From Ochotona curzoniae (taxonomy: Eukaryota; Chordata; Mammalia; Lagomorpha; Ochotonidae), in the NCBI RefSeq assembly GCF_017591425.1, contig NW_024466607.1, positions 18,794,501 through 18,858,500 of the forward strand: DNA of 64,000 bases. Reading direction: 5' to 3'. A program made the translations under genes and the position numbers. The notes under the pieces were generated by a model. It was not told the origin of the DNA. It saw only the letters and a program-made list of their open reading frames with translations, and ran no database searches. This document shows, one piece after another, positions 35,601 through 47,430 of the stretch (position 1 is its first letter; every line of letters begins with the position of its first letter).

Positions 35601-37518
35601 GTAAGATGTGATCTTAAGTGAAATGCTTTCATATCCCTGCTGTATTCTTGGTGGCTTTACTTTTGCCATAGCTACAGATAATATCCATGGTCCACGCCTT
35701 CTAACAGTTCTTAATTTTTTAAAAAAAATCTTTTTTGTTTCCTACAAACAGCAGAATTACATAAAATTTAAAAAAAAAAGTCAGTGAGATGTGTGTCAGC
35801 TCAGGAATGACAAGCTCTTAGTGTGTAGGTGTTTTGTTCACAGTCCAGTGTGTGTGTTCCAATAGATTGGCATAATTTATTGATCAAGGGAATGTTTGTG
35901 CATTCAAGAAGAGAGGCATGTGCAGAGAGCTGTTCTTCCCTCCTAGTTCAAAGCTCGGTTCTGAGAATTGGAGTCTTCAAAGCTGTTTTCATTTTCAGTG
36001 TTCAATTTTAATTAAAAACCACATTTACAATTCTATACAATCCCATCTGCGGATCCAAAAAGAGAATTCACACAAGAGAAGATTAACTTCTTATTATTAA
36101 AAATACACTGCCTTTCTGATAGATATAATAGAGTAACATATAATAGAGTAACATTTTCCCTGGACTCACTGGTGGTTTCTTACATAATAAGTAAAATATG
36201 GCTAAATTTAATGGATTTCTCACACTTGCAACTGATAATCCAGCTTATTTTATAAATATATTTTATTTGACTTAGGTGTTAAGGATATTTGTCCAGAAAA
36301 GAGATATAACAGGCTATTATTTTCTGTGGCGAGCATCAGCATTTGAATTTGAATGGTCCTGACTTTGTTAGGGGATGATTCTGTTCATTTTTCTTTTGTT
36401 AACAAAAGGAACTTCTGTTCCCAGGATTCGGATTTAGGCAAATTTATGGCACATGTTTTTCCTCTTGAGGACCGTTTCTTTTAAATCGTTCACTTTTATG
36501 CATACTTCAGAGGAAAGGTCAGCCAGTCTTTGTTCTCCCCACAAAGGGCACAGTTCTTGACGTGCTGTTCTTCAGGACCACGTGCAGCACGGCTGGGCCT
36601 GTTCTGCTGGGCTCGCCCTGTGTTACCCCAGGAAAGGGAAGCTGAGTGTCCCTGGCTTGGAGGGCAGGTTGGGTGAGCTCTGTGGTTGGCTCTGTGAAGG
36701 AGCCTCAGCTTTCCAAGAGCCCCGTCTCAAATGACTAAGTATGGGACAATAGTTCTATGGTGAATTTCTTCCCTGGAGGGTTTTTTCCCCCCCTTAATCT
36801 TGGTAGCCAGAGTGATGGGAACTTATTTTCCTTTAAACAAGAAATATGTCAGGTAAAATCAAAATGCAAAAGCAGTCATGCAACAAATTTAAGTTGTAAC
36901 TGAACACATAATCTGGCCTAATGGGTCAGATCATCATGTACTTGCTGTGCTCAGTATAGGAAGCTGTTCTGAGGAGTTAGTATGATATTGAATTATGTCC
37001 AGTATTTACTTTCTGGGACCCTATGACTTGTATTGGGGTGTTTATGACCAAAATGCATTTCAGGTTGTATGGGGGATATGATATACACACCCAGACAGAC
37101 AGACATACACCTGTGTGAAATTATATATAATATGTTCATTCTATGTTGTTGCATGATGTGTATAGCTTGATTATTATTTCCATAATTTTCTATATATTGG
37201 CTCTTTTGTATTTTGTTGCCTACCTCTTCTCTGTCATATCTCCCCTTCTTCCACCCCCATGTTATCTGCTTTGGTCATCACAAAGTTTTATTGTGTTCAT
37301 TTTCGTTGATCATTTTGATATTTCATCAACATTTTTACTCTGGATTCTCAGTGTGGAAGACACTAATAGATACACGTTTATGTTTTTAAATGAATAATTG
37401 CTCACAATGCTTGACTTGTTTGGGTAATGGAAGTGTTTAGACATGTACAATGTTTATGTATATTCTATGAAACTCAATATGGGACTTCATGAGCGATATA
37501 TAGGAATTCTAAGTCTTT
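32621..37518. other. Long repeat-poor noncoding block
   Basis: About 4.9 kb with no CSINE, which is notable against the surrounding density. Short A-runs are at about 33668-33683 and 35769-35779. A 15-bp tandem duplication is at 36125-36154. No open frame shows a recognisable product. A CTCF-like reverse core (GCGCCCCCT) is near 33513 but lacks the rest of the motif. Confidence 0.45.
36125..36154. repeat. Perfect 15-bp tandem duplication
   Basis: ATAATAGAGTAACAT occurs twice back to back with no mismatch. A small, recent replication-slippage duplication. Confidence 0.95.
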
Positions 37519-37648
37519 GGGCTGAGTGGAATGGCTCAATGGTTAAATACTCACCTTGCAATCACCAAGATCACATATGGGCCCCGGTTCATGTCCTGCC
37601 TGTTCTGTTTCTCACCCAGCCCCTGCTGTGGCCTGAGAAAGCAGTGTT
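37519..37648 (+). repeat. CSINE 5' fragment, truncated
   Basis: Head and first body segment of a forward copy ('gggctgagtggaatggctca', 'cacatatgggccccggttcatg', 'gtggcctgagaaagcag'). It then stops abruptly; the 3' half and tail are missing. CSINEs are normally 5'-truncated, so loss of the 3' half points to a later deletion. It lies about 215 bp upstream of the best exon candidate. Confidence 0.85.
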
Positions 37649-37862
37649 TATAGGAAGAATGATCATTCAGTGATGAAGGCAGAAGTGAGATCTTAGCAAC
37701 GATGGAGTTATTTTCAGTTTCTTGGGAGCTGCAACACACTGCATGTACTCTGACAGAGCGTATCACATTTGGACAAGGAAGGAATGAACCCTTCCTTTCC
37801 TGTTGGAGAAATGGGATCCAAGCCACAGTTCTTACACTTGGTGTTGCTTTCTGTCTTTTCAG

Positions 37863-37922
37863 CGTCTTGTGGAGGCTGCAGAAGAGGCGCATCTGAAGCA
37901 CGAGTTTGATGCAGACCTCCAG
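37863..37922 (+). CDS. Best internal exon candidate, gene unidentified
   Basis: The 3' splice site is strong: 'ttgctttctgtcttttcag' ends at 37862. The 60-nt exon is open in phase 0 and encodes 20 residues, beginning Arg-Leu-Val-Glu-Ala-Ala-Glu-Glu-Ala-His and ending Glu-Phe-Asp-Ala-Asp-Leu-Gln. The donor is CAG|gtaacg at 37922/37923, with +5 being C rather than the preferred G. Being a multiple of three with both ends in phase 0, it could be skipped without a frameshift. The peptide is charged, alanine- and glutamate-rich and likely alpha-helical or coiled-coil. Read-through into the following intron hits a stop (TGA) about eight codons on. I could not match it to a gene by memory. Confidence 0.6.
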
Positions 37923-40133
37923 GTAACGGATTACAGTTGGAGTTGAAGTGGTTTGTGTTGTTTCCTGCTAAAAGAGAAATATTAGGAACATCAAGCTGCA
38001 GTGATGGTGAGAGAAGGGCTTTTGAGAGGATGATGCAGAGGTGCTGCCGTAAATAGGCCTGCTTCATGAAAGGGCTCAGAAGGGATCCCCAATCCTTGCC
38101 TGCCAAATCCTGTTGAGAACTTGTATGTAACCACTAAGCCTTCCCTTAACAGGGGTTGGGCGAAGCATTACATCTCACAGCTGACAGTCATCCTGAGAAC
38201 TCTCGAAGGCCAATGGATACGGTAGAACATGGCCGCAGCTTACGTCTGGGGCAGCTGTTTAAAATGCATGTGACAGAGTAAGGTTATAACGGCTCTAACT
38301 TTGACTTGTTTGTTAATTCTACAAGTCGATTTACTCACTGACTTGAAATTTGGACGTCCCCTTTATCAATGTCCTACAGTAAGTCTCCTATCAGATCATG
38401 GTGCACCTGTGTCTGGTTGAATAGCATTCTAGGGTGCATGTTTTGAAAGCCTGGTAAGTGGCAGTAAGAGAACTGAATAATGCTTGGGAGTTTCTCTGGA
38501 TTTCTTCTGAAGCAGCTTTTATTTAAGATGTCATTTTGAGCTCTGTGGCTTTTCCTCACTGCTAGGAAAACAAAGGAACAAAGCTTAATCTCTTTGCACT
38601 TTGATAGAGCATACCTCCTTTAGTGGCATGTGGTCACAATTAGGAAGGACTGCTTTTTGGGGGTGTGTTTTCATTTATATGGAAAACACAAAGGCATACA
38701 TAAATCTTGAAGTACACACACACACACGTAAACTGGCAATAGCAAAGACAGCCTTAGCTCGAGTCTCTCCCTTTGTGCACCTCTTGTCATCACTCCTATA
38801 TATGTGCACTTTGTGGGTAAAAGAATGCACATTCAAATTGGGTACTTGAGGAAAGCTTAATAGAAGAAGTGTTTACACGTGTGTGGTTATGGTTTGGAGA
38901 AATAATTACCTGGTGGCAGCATATCCAGAGCTAGCCATTCTTCTGGCCTGAAGAAGCAAAAACAAGGAACAGTTTCCAAAACCTAGGGAGAGTAGCTGCG
39001 TGGTAAGTGTGCTTGATGGGGGGCGGCGGGCCATCTCCCATGTTGAACTGCAAAACTGGAATCTGAGAGGATAGCTCCGTATTACACATTTAGCTGTTGG
39101 TGATAAACTTTTATGAAAAAATGAAAAATTATATATATGATGGAATTGTATAGTCTTCATTGCTTCAGGCAAGACTCCTCAATGATGGTAAGTAAAAATT
39201 TGTTGAGGAACAGGACACCTGCGTTCCCACTGTGTCTACTCCCAGATTGCTTGGTCTGAACTAAGGGAGAGATAGCAACTTTGCTATGGGGAAAGCGTGC
39301 AAGCACCACCTTCATCTTTTAATCACAGTTAGCCCTCAAGAAGTTTGGCAGAGTGACAGGAAGTGTCTCCAGAAAGGCAGAGCAGTACGTAAGAGCACAA
39401 CATATCTCACATAGAATCCTTATCCAAAATGTGTAACTTGAGTCAAGTCATGATGAAGCAAACTGTGTAGATTGGATGACATTCTGCAGAAAAACTGTCT
39501 AGTCTGTTCAAATTATCAAGGTCAAAAAAAAAAAAGATTGAGGACTGGTTTCAAATGATAAGAGGTTAAGGACTCAAAGCAAGCAAATGCAGTGTGCAGT
39601 ACTAATTGGGTCTTGGAAAAATAAAGATTTGATTGCACAATATACATTAGAAAATAATACTGCATTAACGTTGCATTGTTGAACTTCATTTTGACCTCCA
39701 TATTGTAATTATGTTAGAGAATCTCCTTTTTCTTGTTCTTGTCTGGACTAAGCACTTGGATCTATTGGTTCAGGAGTGAGGAGTAACTCTTCGGGAGTGA
39801 GGGGTTATTGGGAGTCAGGATTATTTTGGGATATCTGGTATTTATATCTACTGTTCTTTTTACCTTGAGTTCAGTTCTCTGCCAAGCATTGGTGGGCCGA
39901 GTCTTGGGGGGAAAATGACGTAATTAACTTTGGGTGATTATTGATCCCTGCACAGTGAACAAAAGTCACGTGCTATAGTTCAATTCATGTGAACATGCTC
40001 CTTTAGTCCAAAGGAAGCTTTTGTTAGATTCCTGAAGTACTTGGACTTCCTGTCATTGAAGCTTTACAGTAAAATTGGATGTTGCATGGCCAACTCCCCT
40101 TGTGAAACGCAGTGCTGTGAACCTGTAGGCAGC
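37923..40133. other. Unique noncoding sequence (probable intron)
   Basis: No further exon recognised. A short (CA)n of about 9 units lies near 38708-38725 and an 11-A run near 39524-39534. No CSINE over 2.2 kb. Confidence 0.45.
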
Positions 40134-40490
40134 GCTGGCATCTTTTTTTTTTTTTAAAGACTTATTTATTTATTGGAAAGTCAGATATACAGACAGGAGG
40201 AGAGACAGAGAGGAAGATCTTCCATCCGATGATTCACTCCCCAAGTGAGCATAACGTCCGATGCTATGCCGATCCAAAGCCAGGATCCAGGAACTTCTTC
40301 CGGGTCTCCCACACAGGTGCACGGTCCCAAAGCTTTGGGCTGTCCTCGACTGCTTTCCCAGGCCACAAGCAGGGAGCTGGATGGGAAGCGGAGCTGCCGG
40401 GGTTTGAACCGGCGCCCATATAGGATCCTGGCACGTTCAAGGCAAGGACTTTAACCGCTAGGCCACACAGTTGGGCCTGCTGGCAACTTT
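40134..40490 (-). mobile_element. Young full-length CSINE with target-site duplication
   Basis: A reverse-strand element between a T-tract at about 40145 and 'cacagttgggcct' at 40478. It is flanked by GCTGGCATC/GCTGGCAAC direct repeats followed by T-runs. The body is close to the young consensus ('gatgattcactccccaagtg', 'ctgccggggtttgaaccggc'). Confidence 0.93.
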
Positions 40491-43400
40491 TTTAAAAGGT
40501 AGATGAAGAAGAAGCCCATCTCTTGGTTTTGTTTTCCCGAGAAGGAAGAGAAGATGGATTTTCTTCCCAAGGTCCTTGTTGTGTACATGAACAATAAACA
40601 AATCAGGGTATTGCTGAGTGCGGTCTGAATGCAAGGGTAGATGTAATCACGATTGCAGCGGGTCGCGCAGGGGCCAGATCTCAGGTGTTGGTCAGTGAAA
40701 TCTCTGGGTGAGAATGAGCCGTGTGTGCTCTGGTGGAAAACTCTGAAAGGGAGGCCTTTGATGAAAGGGGCGTGCTTAGAGGAATCCATCGCCACTTAGA
40801 TGAAGGCTTTGAAGTTGCCAGGCATCTTGCTCTGAAGCGCGAGTCTGTTAGCAGCTTGGGTGCCAGCCCCGTTGCTGTTCTGTGGGTAGCAGGGCTGTGC
40901 ACAGGCTCTGAGTTGATTGTCATGATGGTCCATTAGAGCTGATCAGTTGTTAATGTGGCTTTCGCTGACCTCTTGACAACCCTGCAAGAGGATTATTTTT
41001 ATCAAGGGAAAAAAAATAACAATACATGACAATACAGACTCATCCCTGGTCCCGGTGAGATAATGCCCAAATTAGCTCAGGAAGAGCAGAGAGAGCGGGG
41101 TGTCCATTTCCTTGCTGGGATGTTTCTTAAACCATTTAGCTTCCAGTTCTGTAGATTTTAGCCTCCCTCCTTGGTCCCAGAAGAGAAGAGAGGTGAGGTA
41201 CTTGTCCGTTCTCTCATTGCAGACTCGACCTTTGGCATTGTTGTGGCTTTCCATGCAGTCAAAGGGAAGAATTTGTTTTCATTGGTACACCTATCAAAGG
41301 TTTCCCCCCCTCCCGCAAAAGAAAGTTATACCTCCTTTACTGTGGGGGGCGGTTTATTGTCTATTTAACTTCCTTTCACAGTCCCTCCCGAGGTTTAGCT
41401 GGTGCCCTGTGGGCTGATACCCTAGACATCTGTAGTCACCTCCCTGAGGCCCTTCAATGTGACATTACATTGTTAACACATGGAGCAGGAGGCAGCATGC
41501 AGCACATTAACAACACAGCGTCCTCTGCCGAGACCAGCTCTGGTCTGCACTGGCAGCAGGACTTAAGCATGGATGTTTCTGTGTCCGTTTGAGCCTCTGG
41601 CATTGCTCCTTTCCAGGGCCTGTGGGTTCCACACTGGCATGGCCCTTTGGTTTACTTCTTCTTGCCTTGATAACCCTCTTAGTGTTCAGTCATAATTATG
41701 TGTGTTTGTCAAAATTGCTTCTGTCCTCTTTAAACTTTTATGTGGTGGTTATTAACATACGCTTTTCTTGAAAGCTTGGTAATTACAATGAAAACACAGT
41801 TTAAAAAGCAACTTGTGCTTTCCCGATCACATTTTATTATCTTAATATCTCACCCTTATTATTTTGATGGCAAAATCCAGGTTGGCCGTAGGAGGAATGG
41901 GAGATTGTGGCTTAGGATACTGTAGCAATTTAATCCTTGGAAAGCTAAGTCTACACATCTTGTAGTGTTACTCTGAGACTGCCTTCCCCAGTCTTCCTTT
42001 TTGGATTTTTTTTTTCATCCACTGGCAGCAAAGGAGATGAAAAAAACTACTTTTGACAGTTTACTAAAAACCTGCTTATCTTTGAACCACAAACATATTT
42101 TCTTTGAAAGCTGTCTCAAATAAGTGCCAATTGCACAGAGCTGGTACATGATGAAAAAAAAAATATCGTGGTTTTGAATTGTGTCTCCTGCAGAAGCTTT
42201 TCCTTTACACAGTTTTCTATAATAATTTCTCTTAGTTGTTTTGTAAATAAAGGCAAAAAAAAGAGCCCGATGACATTCAGAGGGCTCACAAGTATCAGAG
42301 TGGAGAGGACCTGCTGTGTGTGTGTGCAGGTACTGTCCCTTCCTAAGGGATGTCACATTACAAGAGCCTGTCTCGCAGACACAGCACCTGATGGCCAAGT
42401 GAGGGTGAGGAGGAACAGACTGGACGAGAAAGCTCTGCCACTCCTGCAGCAGCTTGCCCCGCCTCCCCAGCACTGCAGAGGCAGCAGGCAGCTGCTCCTG
42501 TAGCAAGAGACCCAGGAAAGGGAAGGGCAGGAGGCTGAGAAGCCCCGGTGCTTACGTGCTTGCTGTGTAACTGCCGACCCTGTCCATGGGCAAAGGCAAA
42601 CCCCTGGAGGACAGGAGTTGAGCATAGCAGGGCAGAGCTGTCCCGGCCCCAAGATCCTTTTCCTGCTGGAAAGCCACGTTTCTGCTCTGCAGAAAAACCC
42701 TGATGAACCAGGGCCTGCAGAGGGAGAGTTGAGTGGAAATGGTCAGTTCTTGCCTTTTCCACTTGGGGCAGGACAGGGGGTGAGGTGTCTTGTCCTGTGT
42801 TCCTGTCCAGCCCTGAGTGGTTCCTTCCATGCTGACCTGGTGAGGTGTTGAGCCCTGGAGATATTGAGCAAGAAAAAAAAAAAAAACAGGCTTCAAGAAT
42901 TAGAAATGGAGTTTTCATAGCAGTAGCTAGTTGGCTTTTGCACAGTCAATAGAAATGGTAGGGAGCCCATTTGCAGGTAAAATAAGTGGAAAGAGAAAGA
43001 AATGCCACGCTTTCTGTACTGAAATAAGCCCTCCCCCCTTATCAAATCTGATGAAAGCGTACCCATTTTGTTGCTGTTGCTCTCGTTACAAGCTGAATAG
43101 GGGGCCATAGTTAGTCTTCCACGTGTTGATGTCTAGCGTTAAGTGTTTCTTAGGACTTGGCACATGTCCTTCGTTACAAAACTAGTATGCGAAGTCTCCA
43201 GATAATCTTTGTGGTGTAAGCTTTTTGAAATTGAAGTCATTTCTCAATTGATAAATGCTTACCTTCGGCAAAGACACAATGTAATTTTTTTATTCATTTG
43301 TCTAGATGTTACGGTCTATAATAAGGTCAGTGTTTGAGTTTTGTGGGTCAGCTGTTTGGTGTTCACATGTTATGCTCATGGGCATGATTCACAGCCATGT

Positions 43401-44071
43401 TCAGAAGGCAGGAAGAGGCAGTTGGTGGATCCTCGGCTGGATCCAGCGGAGTTAGCTTGTTCTTAGGGGTCTGAATATTTATAGTAGTTCCCATCAGAAC
43501 TGGACTCTTTACACACTTGCCGTGGTGTCTTTGCTCATCTGTGAAGGAGGAACATGTCATCTTTAGGTGGTGGTTAATATCTCGTCTAGTTCTCAGTTGC
43601 TGTGTTCCATTCAACCAGTGACCTTCTGTGCACCAGGCGCTTGGTAAGGGTGTGGCTGTGAACCACACGTCTAGAAGCTGGCTGGGCAGTCACGGGACTA
43701 ACCACGTAACAAGAGAGATGAAAAGACATGCAATGTAAAAAAAAGTGAAGCTAAGTGAATTTCATTGTGCTAAGTGATGTGAAAGGGAAGTAGAGCAATC
43801 AGAGGCCGGACAAGGAGACACCATTGAGGCTGGAAGCTTAGAGGACCGTGGAGGAAAGACCATGAATCTGGGTGGAGAGGAGACCAGAAGTGTCCCAAAT
43901 TCAGAAAGGCATTAAGTATAAAATTATGAAGTTGGTATTTTTCATATAATAGTCATTTTTACTTCTGAACTATAAGCAAACAAGTACTGCCTCAAACATA
44001 CTACTTTTTCCCAAAAACCGCATACAGTAATCAGAGCAAGTTTAATAAGGAAGTCTCTCTGCCTTTATCTT
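40491..44071. other. Unique noncoding sequence, GC-rich near 42.4-42.85 kb
   Basis: Four overlapping reverse frames (42015-42506, 42353-42652, 42358-42918, 42552-42896) are open at once in the GC-rich part, a sign of low stop density rather than coding. An acceptor-like 'cgttctctcattgcag' ends at 41221 with a 20-codon open frame and a weak gtacac donor; not called. No repeat family recognised over 3.5 kb. Confidence 0.4.
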
Positions 44072-44097
44072 CACACACACACACACACACACACACA
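44072..44097. repeat. (CA)n microsatellite
   Basis: Thirteen uninterrupted CA units, directly visible. Confidence 0.97.
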
Positions 44098-44179
44098 ACC
44101 TGTAATCTGTCATTGATGTTTAACCAGTCAAGCTTCCTTCCCATCAGTTGTTCTGTTTCTTGTTCCCAGCTTATAAAAC

Positions 44180-44520
44180 CCACTGTTCTGGGCCCTGCCA
44201 GGTAGCCTGATGGTTGAAGTCCTCACCTTGAACATACTGGGATCCCTTATGAGCACCAGTTCTAATCCTGGCAACCCTGCTTCCCATCCAGCTTGTGGCC
44301 TGGGAAAACAGTCGAGGATGGCCCAGAGCCTTGGGCCCCTGCACCTGCATGGGAGACCCAGAAAAGGCTCCAGGCTTTTGGCTTTGGATAGGCAGAGCTC
44401 TGGCCATTGTGGCTGCTTGGAGTGAATCATCGGATGGAAGATCTTCCTCTCTGTCTCTGCTCTCGTATATCTGCCTTGCCAATAAAAATAAATGAATCTT
44501 AAAAAAAAACCACTGTTCTG
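44180..44520 (+). mobile_element. Young CSINE with target-site duplication
   Basis: The forward element at 44191-44509 starts 'ggccctgccaggtagcctg' and ends 'ccaataaaaataaatgaatc' plus A-tail. Flanked by the exact 11-bp repeat CCACTGTTCTG at 44180-44190 and 44510-44520. An internal deletion removes the 'ctccctgc' part of the body. The element ends about 35 bp upstream of a candidate 3' splice site at 44554. Confidence 0.94.
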
Positions 44521-44554
44521 CCATTACCCAACAGGTGCTCTTGTCTTGTTGCAG

Positions 44555-44585
44555 ATCCGAGTCTGCATCAGTTGACGACTCTCAA
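44555..44585 (+). CDS. Weak micro-exon candidate, unidentified
   Basis: 'gtgctcttgtcttgttgcag' ends at 44554, a good acceptor. One frame then reads Ser-Glu-Ser-Ala-Ser-Val-Asp-Asp-Ser-Gln after a 1-nt carry-over, to a donor CAA|gtaaaag. The exon would be 31 nt. The same frame continues Val-Lys-Asp-Asn-Glu to an alternative donor GAG|gtctgc at 44600. Acidic and serine-rich content is plausible for a linker exon, but the small size and weak donors leave this uncertain. It is on the same strand as 37863-37922. Confidence 0.3.
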
Positions 44586-45619
44586 GTAAAAGATAATGAG
44601 GTCTGCAATTACATTGGTTTTAATTTTGTTTGTCTGTGCTGGCACTTTGTTTTTGCCCCTTTGTTGGTGCTTAGCACTGTCTATCCTATTCTTGCCTATT
44701 CTACCATTTTCTCAGAACATGTTCTAACCTGTTCTAGTGAAGGGACTCCCGCAAGCTGTGAGGTGACCCTAATCATCATGCAAGCGTGTCAGTGAATGGC
44801 TGCACTGTATGGCAAGGAGCCAAGCAGCTGAACCACACCATGTCTCAGGGAGAGAGCAGAAGAGTGTTCTGAAGCATTTATTCATGCATTTGTTGTTTCA
44901 ACAGATCCTCATTGAACACCTGTTGTATCCCAGACGTTGAGCCACATGACACAGAACACAAACTTTCAGTCTTTATTGACACAAAATGGTACAAACTGTT
45001 GCTTAATTACAGCTGCAATGAATGCTGCATTTATTTATTTACTTATGTAGAACGTACATGCAGTGCAATGCACAGATCTTGAACCCTGGAGTTTGAGTTG
45101 ATGCGGAGTTTGCTCCTGTCTCCTCTGTATCCAGCTCATTTCTTCCCCCTTCCCTGGCTGCTCTCTGGATTTCTGAACACGGGTGCTGTCGGCCTTTACA
45201 AGAGGTGAAGTCGCATAGAAACGGTCCGTGCTCTTAGGAGTATGGCTTCTTTCCAACAAGCACTGTGAGACCCATCCGCCATGCTGCAGCCACTTTCTAT
45301 TGTGGGGTATAAATATTGGATACTGTGAATTTCTGGCTAAATAGGGCATCCACAGCATTTTGCTCTTTCCCGTTTTACTATAAACTTTGAAACATTTTCT
45401 AATTTTCTCTACAAAAGCCCCTTTAGCCTGTGATGTTAAAAGTTTCCAAGTGCGACTTCGGGTTAGATTATCTCTCCCTTTTGTTCAGGTGGATTTTGGT
45501 TCATGTATTCTGAAGCTCTGTCGCTCGGGATTACATCTTTAAGATTTTCCGTCTTCCAGGTGAACTTGTCACAATGTCATTACTGTTTGCACTGTTTTAA
45601 ATGTAGCATGCCACCTTTT
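44586..45619. other. Unique noncoding sequence
   Basis: No gene or RNA recognised. A 'ttcatgcatttgttgtttcaac' stretch near 44881-44902 resembles the ends of several old mammalian repeats but is too short to classify. Confidence 0.45.
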
Positions 45620-45964
45620 CATACAGTATATCTTTTTTTTAAAAGATTTATTTTTATTGGAAAGGCAGATATACAGAGAGGAGAGACAGATCTTCCGTCC
45701 CATGATGCAGTCCCCATATGAGCACAACGGCCAGAGCTGCGCGGATCTGAAGCCAGGAGCCAGGAGCTCTTCCGGGTCTCCCATGCAGGTGCAGGGTCCC
45801 AAGGCTTTGGGCCATCCTCGACTGCTTTCCCAGGCCACAAGCAGGGAGCTGGATGGGAAGTGGAGCTGCTAGGATTAGAACAGATGCCCATATGGGATCC
45901 CAGTGCATGCAAGGCGAGGAGTTTAAGTACTATGCTATCGTGCTGGGCCCTCACACAGTATATC
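45620..45964 (-). mobile_element. Young full-length CSINE with target-site duplication
   Basis: The reverse element at 45633-45951 runs from 'aaaagatttatttttattgg' to 'cgtgctgggccc'. Flanking 13-bp repeats CATACAGTATATC (45620) and CACACAGTATATC (45952) differ at one site. It still contains 'ggccagagctgcgcggatct', close to the young consensus. Confidence 0.94.
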
Positions 45965-45977
45965 CTGCGTGTGCACA

Positions 45978-46940
45978 CACACACACACCCTGCACTTTCA
46001 CTTTGAATCTGTGTCCTTATATTTAAACAGCAATCCTGGTAGACTATCATTTGGTCTTGCTGCTTTTCCTGTTTGACAACATCTGCCTTTTAATTGGGCG
46101 ATTTAGCTCATTTATGCCTCATATGATTATCATTATAACTGGGTTTATCCTGTTACTTGTTTTCATTCTGTTATTTTTTTTTAATTTTCTATTTCCTACC
46201 GTATTTGTGGCTAATCAAATATGTTTAGTGTACTATTTCATTTATCTTGGCTTTTCACCCACGTAGTAGTTTCTGTAGGGATTATACTAAACAGAATGCA
46301 CACACGACTAGGGTGTACGGTAGCACAGTTCACTTAGCATGTGAAATACATCCTCCCCTAAGACAGCAGAACCTTACAGCAGTACGATGCTGCCTACTGT
46401 CACTGTGAGTGTTATCAGTATATGTTACTACTCTATGTGTTACAAATTCCATGGTAAAATACACGGTTTGCTTGGTTTGGCTTTCAGCCGTTGTCTTCTC
46501 AAGAAATGTAAGGAATGAAAGTGATTCTTAGATATCTAGCGTTCCTAGCACTCTTCGTTCTTTCCTATTCCTGTGAGTTTTCGTGTGTTGCTCATCAGCC
46601 TCAAGAAGCTTGGATTGCATGTTTTTGTGTTTTTTTTGTCTTGCGAGTCTAATGGCAGCAGCTACTTTGGGCTATTTTTTCTTAATATGGCAATGTCTTT
46701 GGTATTTTGATTGATCACACAGAATCTAAAAATTATTTTGGGTAATATAGAGATTTTGATTTATTAATGCTTATAGAATGTGCCTTTAGTTCCAGGATTT
46801 TCATAACATTCTTCTTTTAAAAGTAGTTTGTGTGTCTGTTGATATCCTCCTCTGAGTCAGTGCTTTTAAGTCTTTGAACCTATCTGTAGTAACTGTTTCA
46901 AATTCATATTCTCACGATATATCATTGGGTACTTTTTTTT
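45978..46940 (-). mobile_element. Old L1 body fragment, antisense
   Basis: Left-to-right text resembles the complement of an ancient L1 interior: 'ctgccttttaattgggcgatttagctcattta', then 'gtgttgctcatcagcctcaagaag', then 'agtctttgaacctatctgtag'. No frame survives. The first 300 bp are the most convincing; the middle is uncertain. Confidence 0.5.
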
Positions 46941-46959
46941 AAATATATATATATATTTT

Positions 46960-47205
46960 TTTATTTACTCCGCACATGGCTACACTGCACTGGTCAGGGC
47001 TGGGCCAGGCAAAGCAACAAATCAAGAGCAAGAAGTTCAAGTCCATGTGTACGGCAGGGCCAAGCACTGGGGCCATTTTCACCCAAGCCATTGTTAGGGA
47101 ACTGGATCAAACATGGAGCATCTAGGACAGCAACTAGTGCCGCTGTGAGATGGCTGGCATTGCAGGTGACGGCTCAAAGTGATCTACCACGATGTTAGCC
47201 CCTTG
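46960..47205 (-). repeat. Old CSINE copy
   Basis: A diverged reverse copy without a clear tail: 'cgcacatggctacactgc', 'gggctgggccaggc', 'ccaagcactggggcc', 'ggaactggatcaaacatggagc' and head 'gctggcattgcaggtgacggc', ending 'gttagcccc'. An AT dinucleotide run (46943-46955) lies at its tail end. Confidence 0.75.
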
Positions 47206-47430
47206 GGACTTTTCTTCCCTCTCCTTCTTTCCTTTCTGCACTTTGTAAATCACATTATTCTGACTTCATTTTATTTTTTGTGTGCTGGGCATTGCATTGC
47301 ATATTTGACTGGGTTTTGTAAATTTTCTTAGTGTGACTCAGTAGAATTGTAGCCATGAAGTAGGTATTCTGAAAATACCAAGTCTGGTAAATTTAGGAAA
47401 CGGTTGGTAAAGAAAAGACTCAAAGGATGA

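Noticed and set aside
41197..41283. Exon-like segment after 'cgttctctcattgcag' with 20 open codons
   Set aside because: The donor (TTGgtacac) is weak and the peptide is unrecognised. Kept as a note only.
42358..42918. 186-codon reverse frame
   Set aside because: Three further reverse frames overlap it in other phases in a GC-rich patch. The peptide is low in structure and unrecognised, so low stop density is the simpler explanation.
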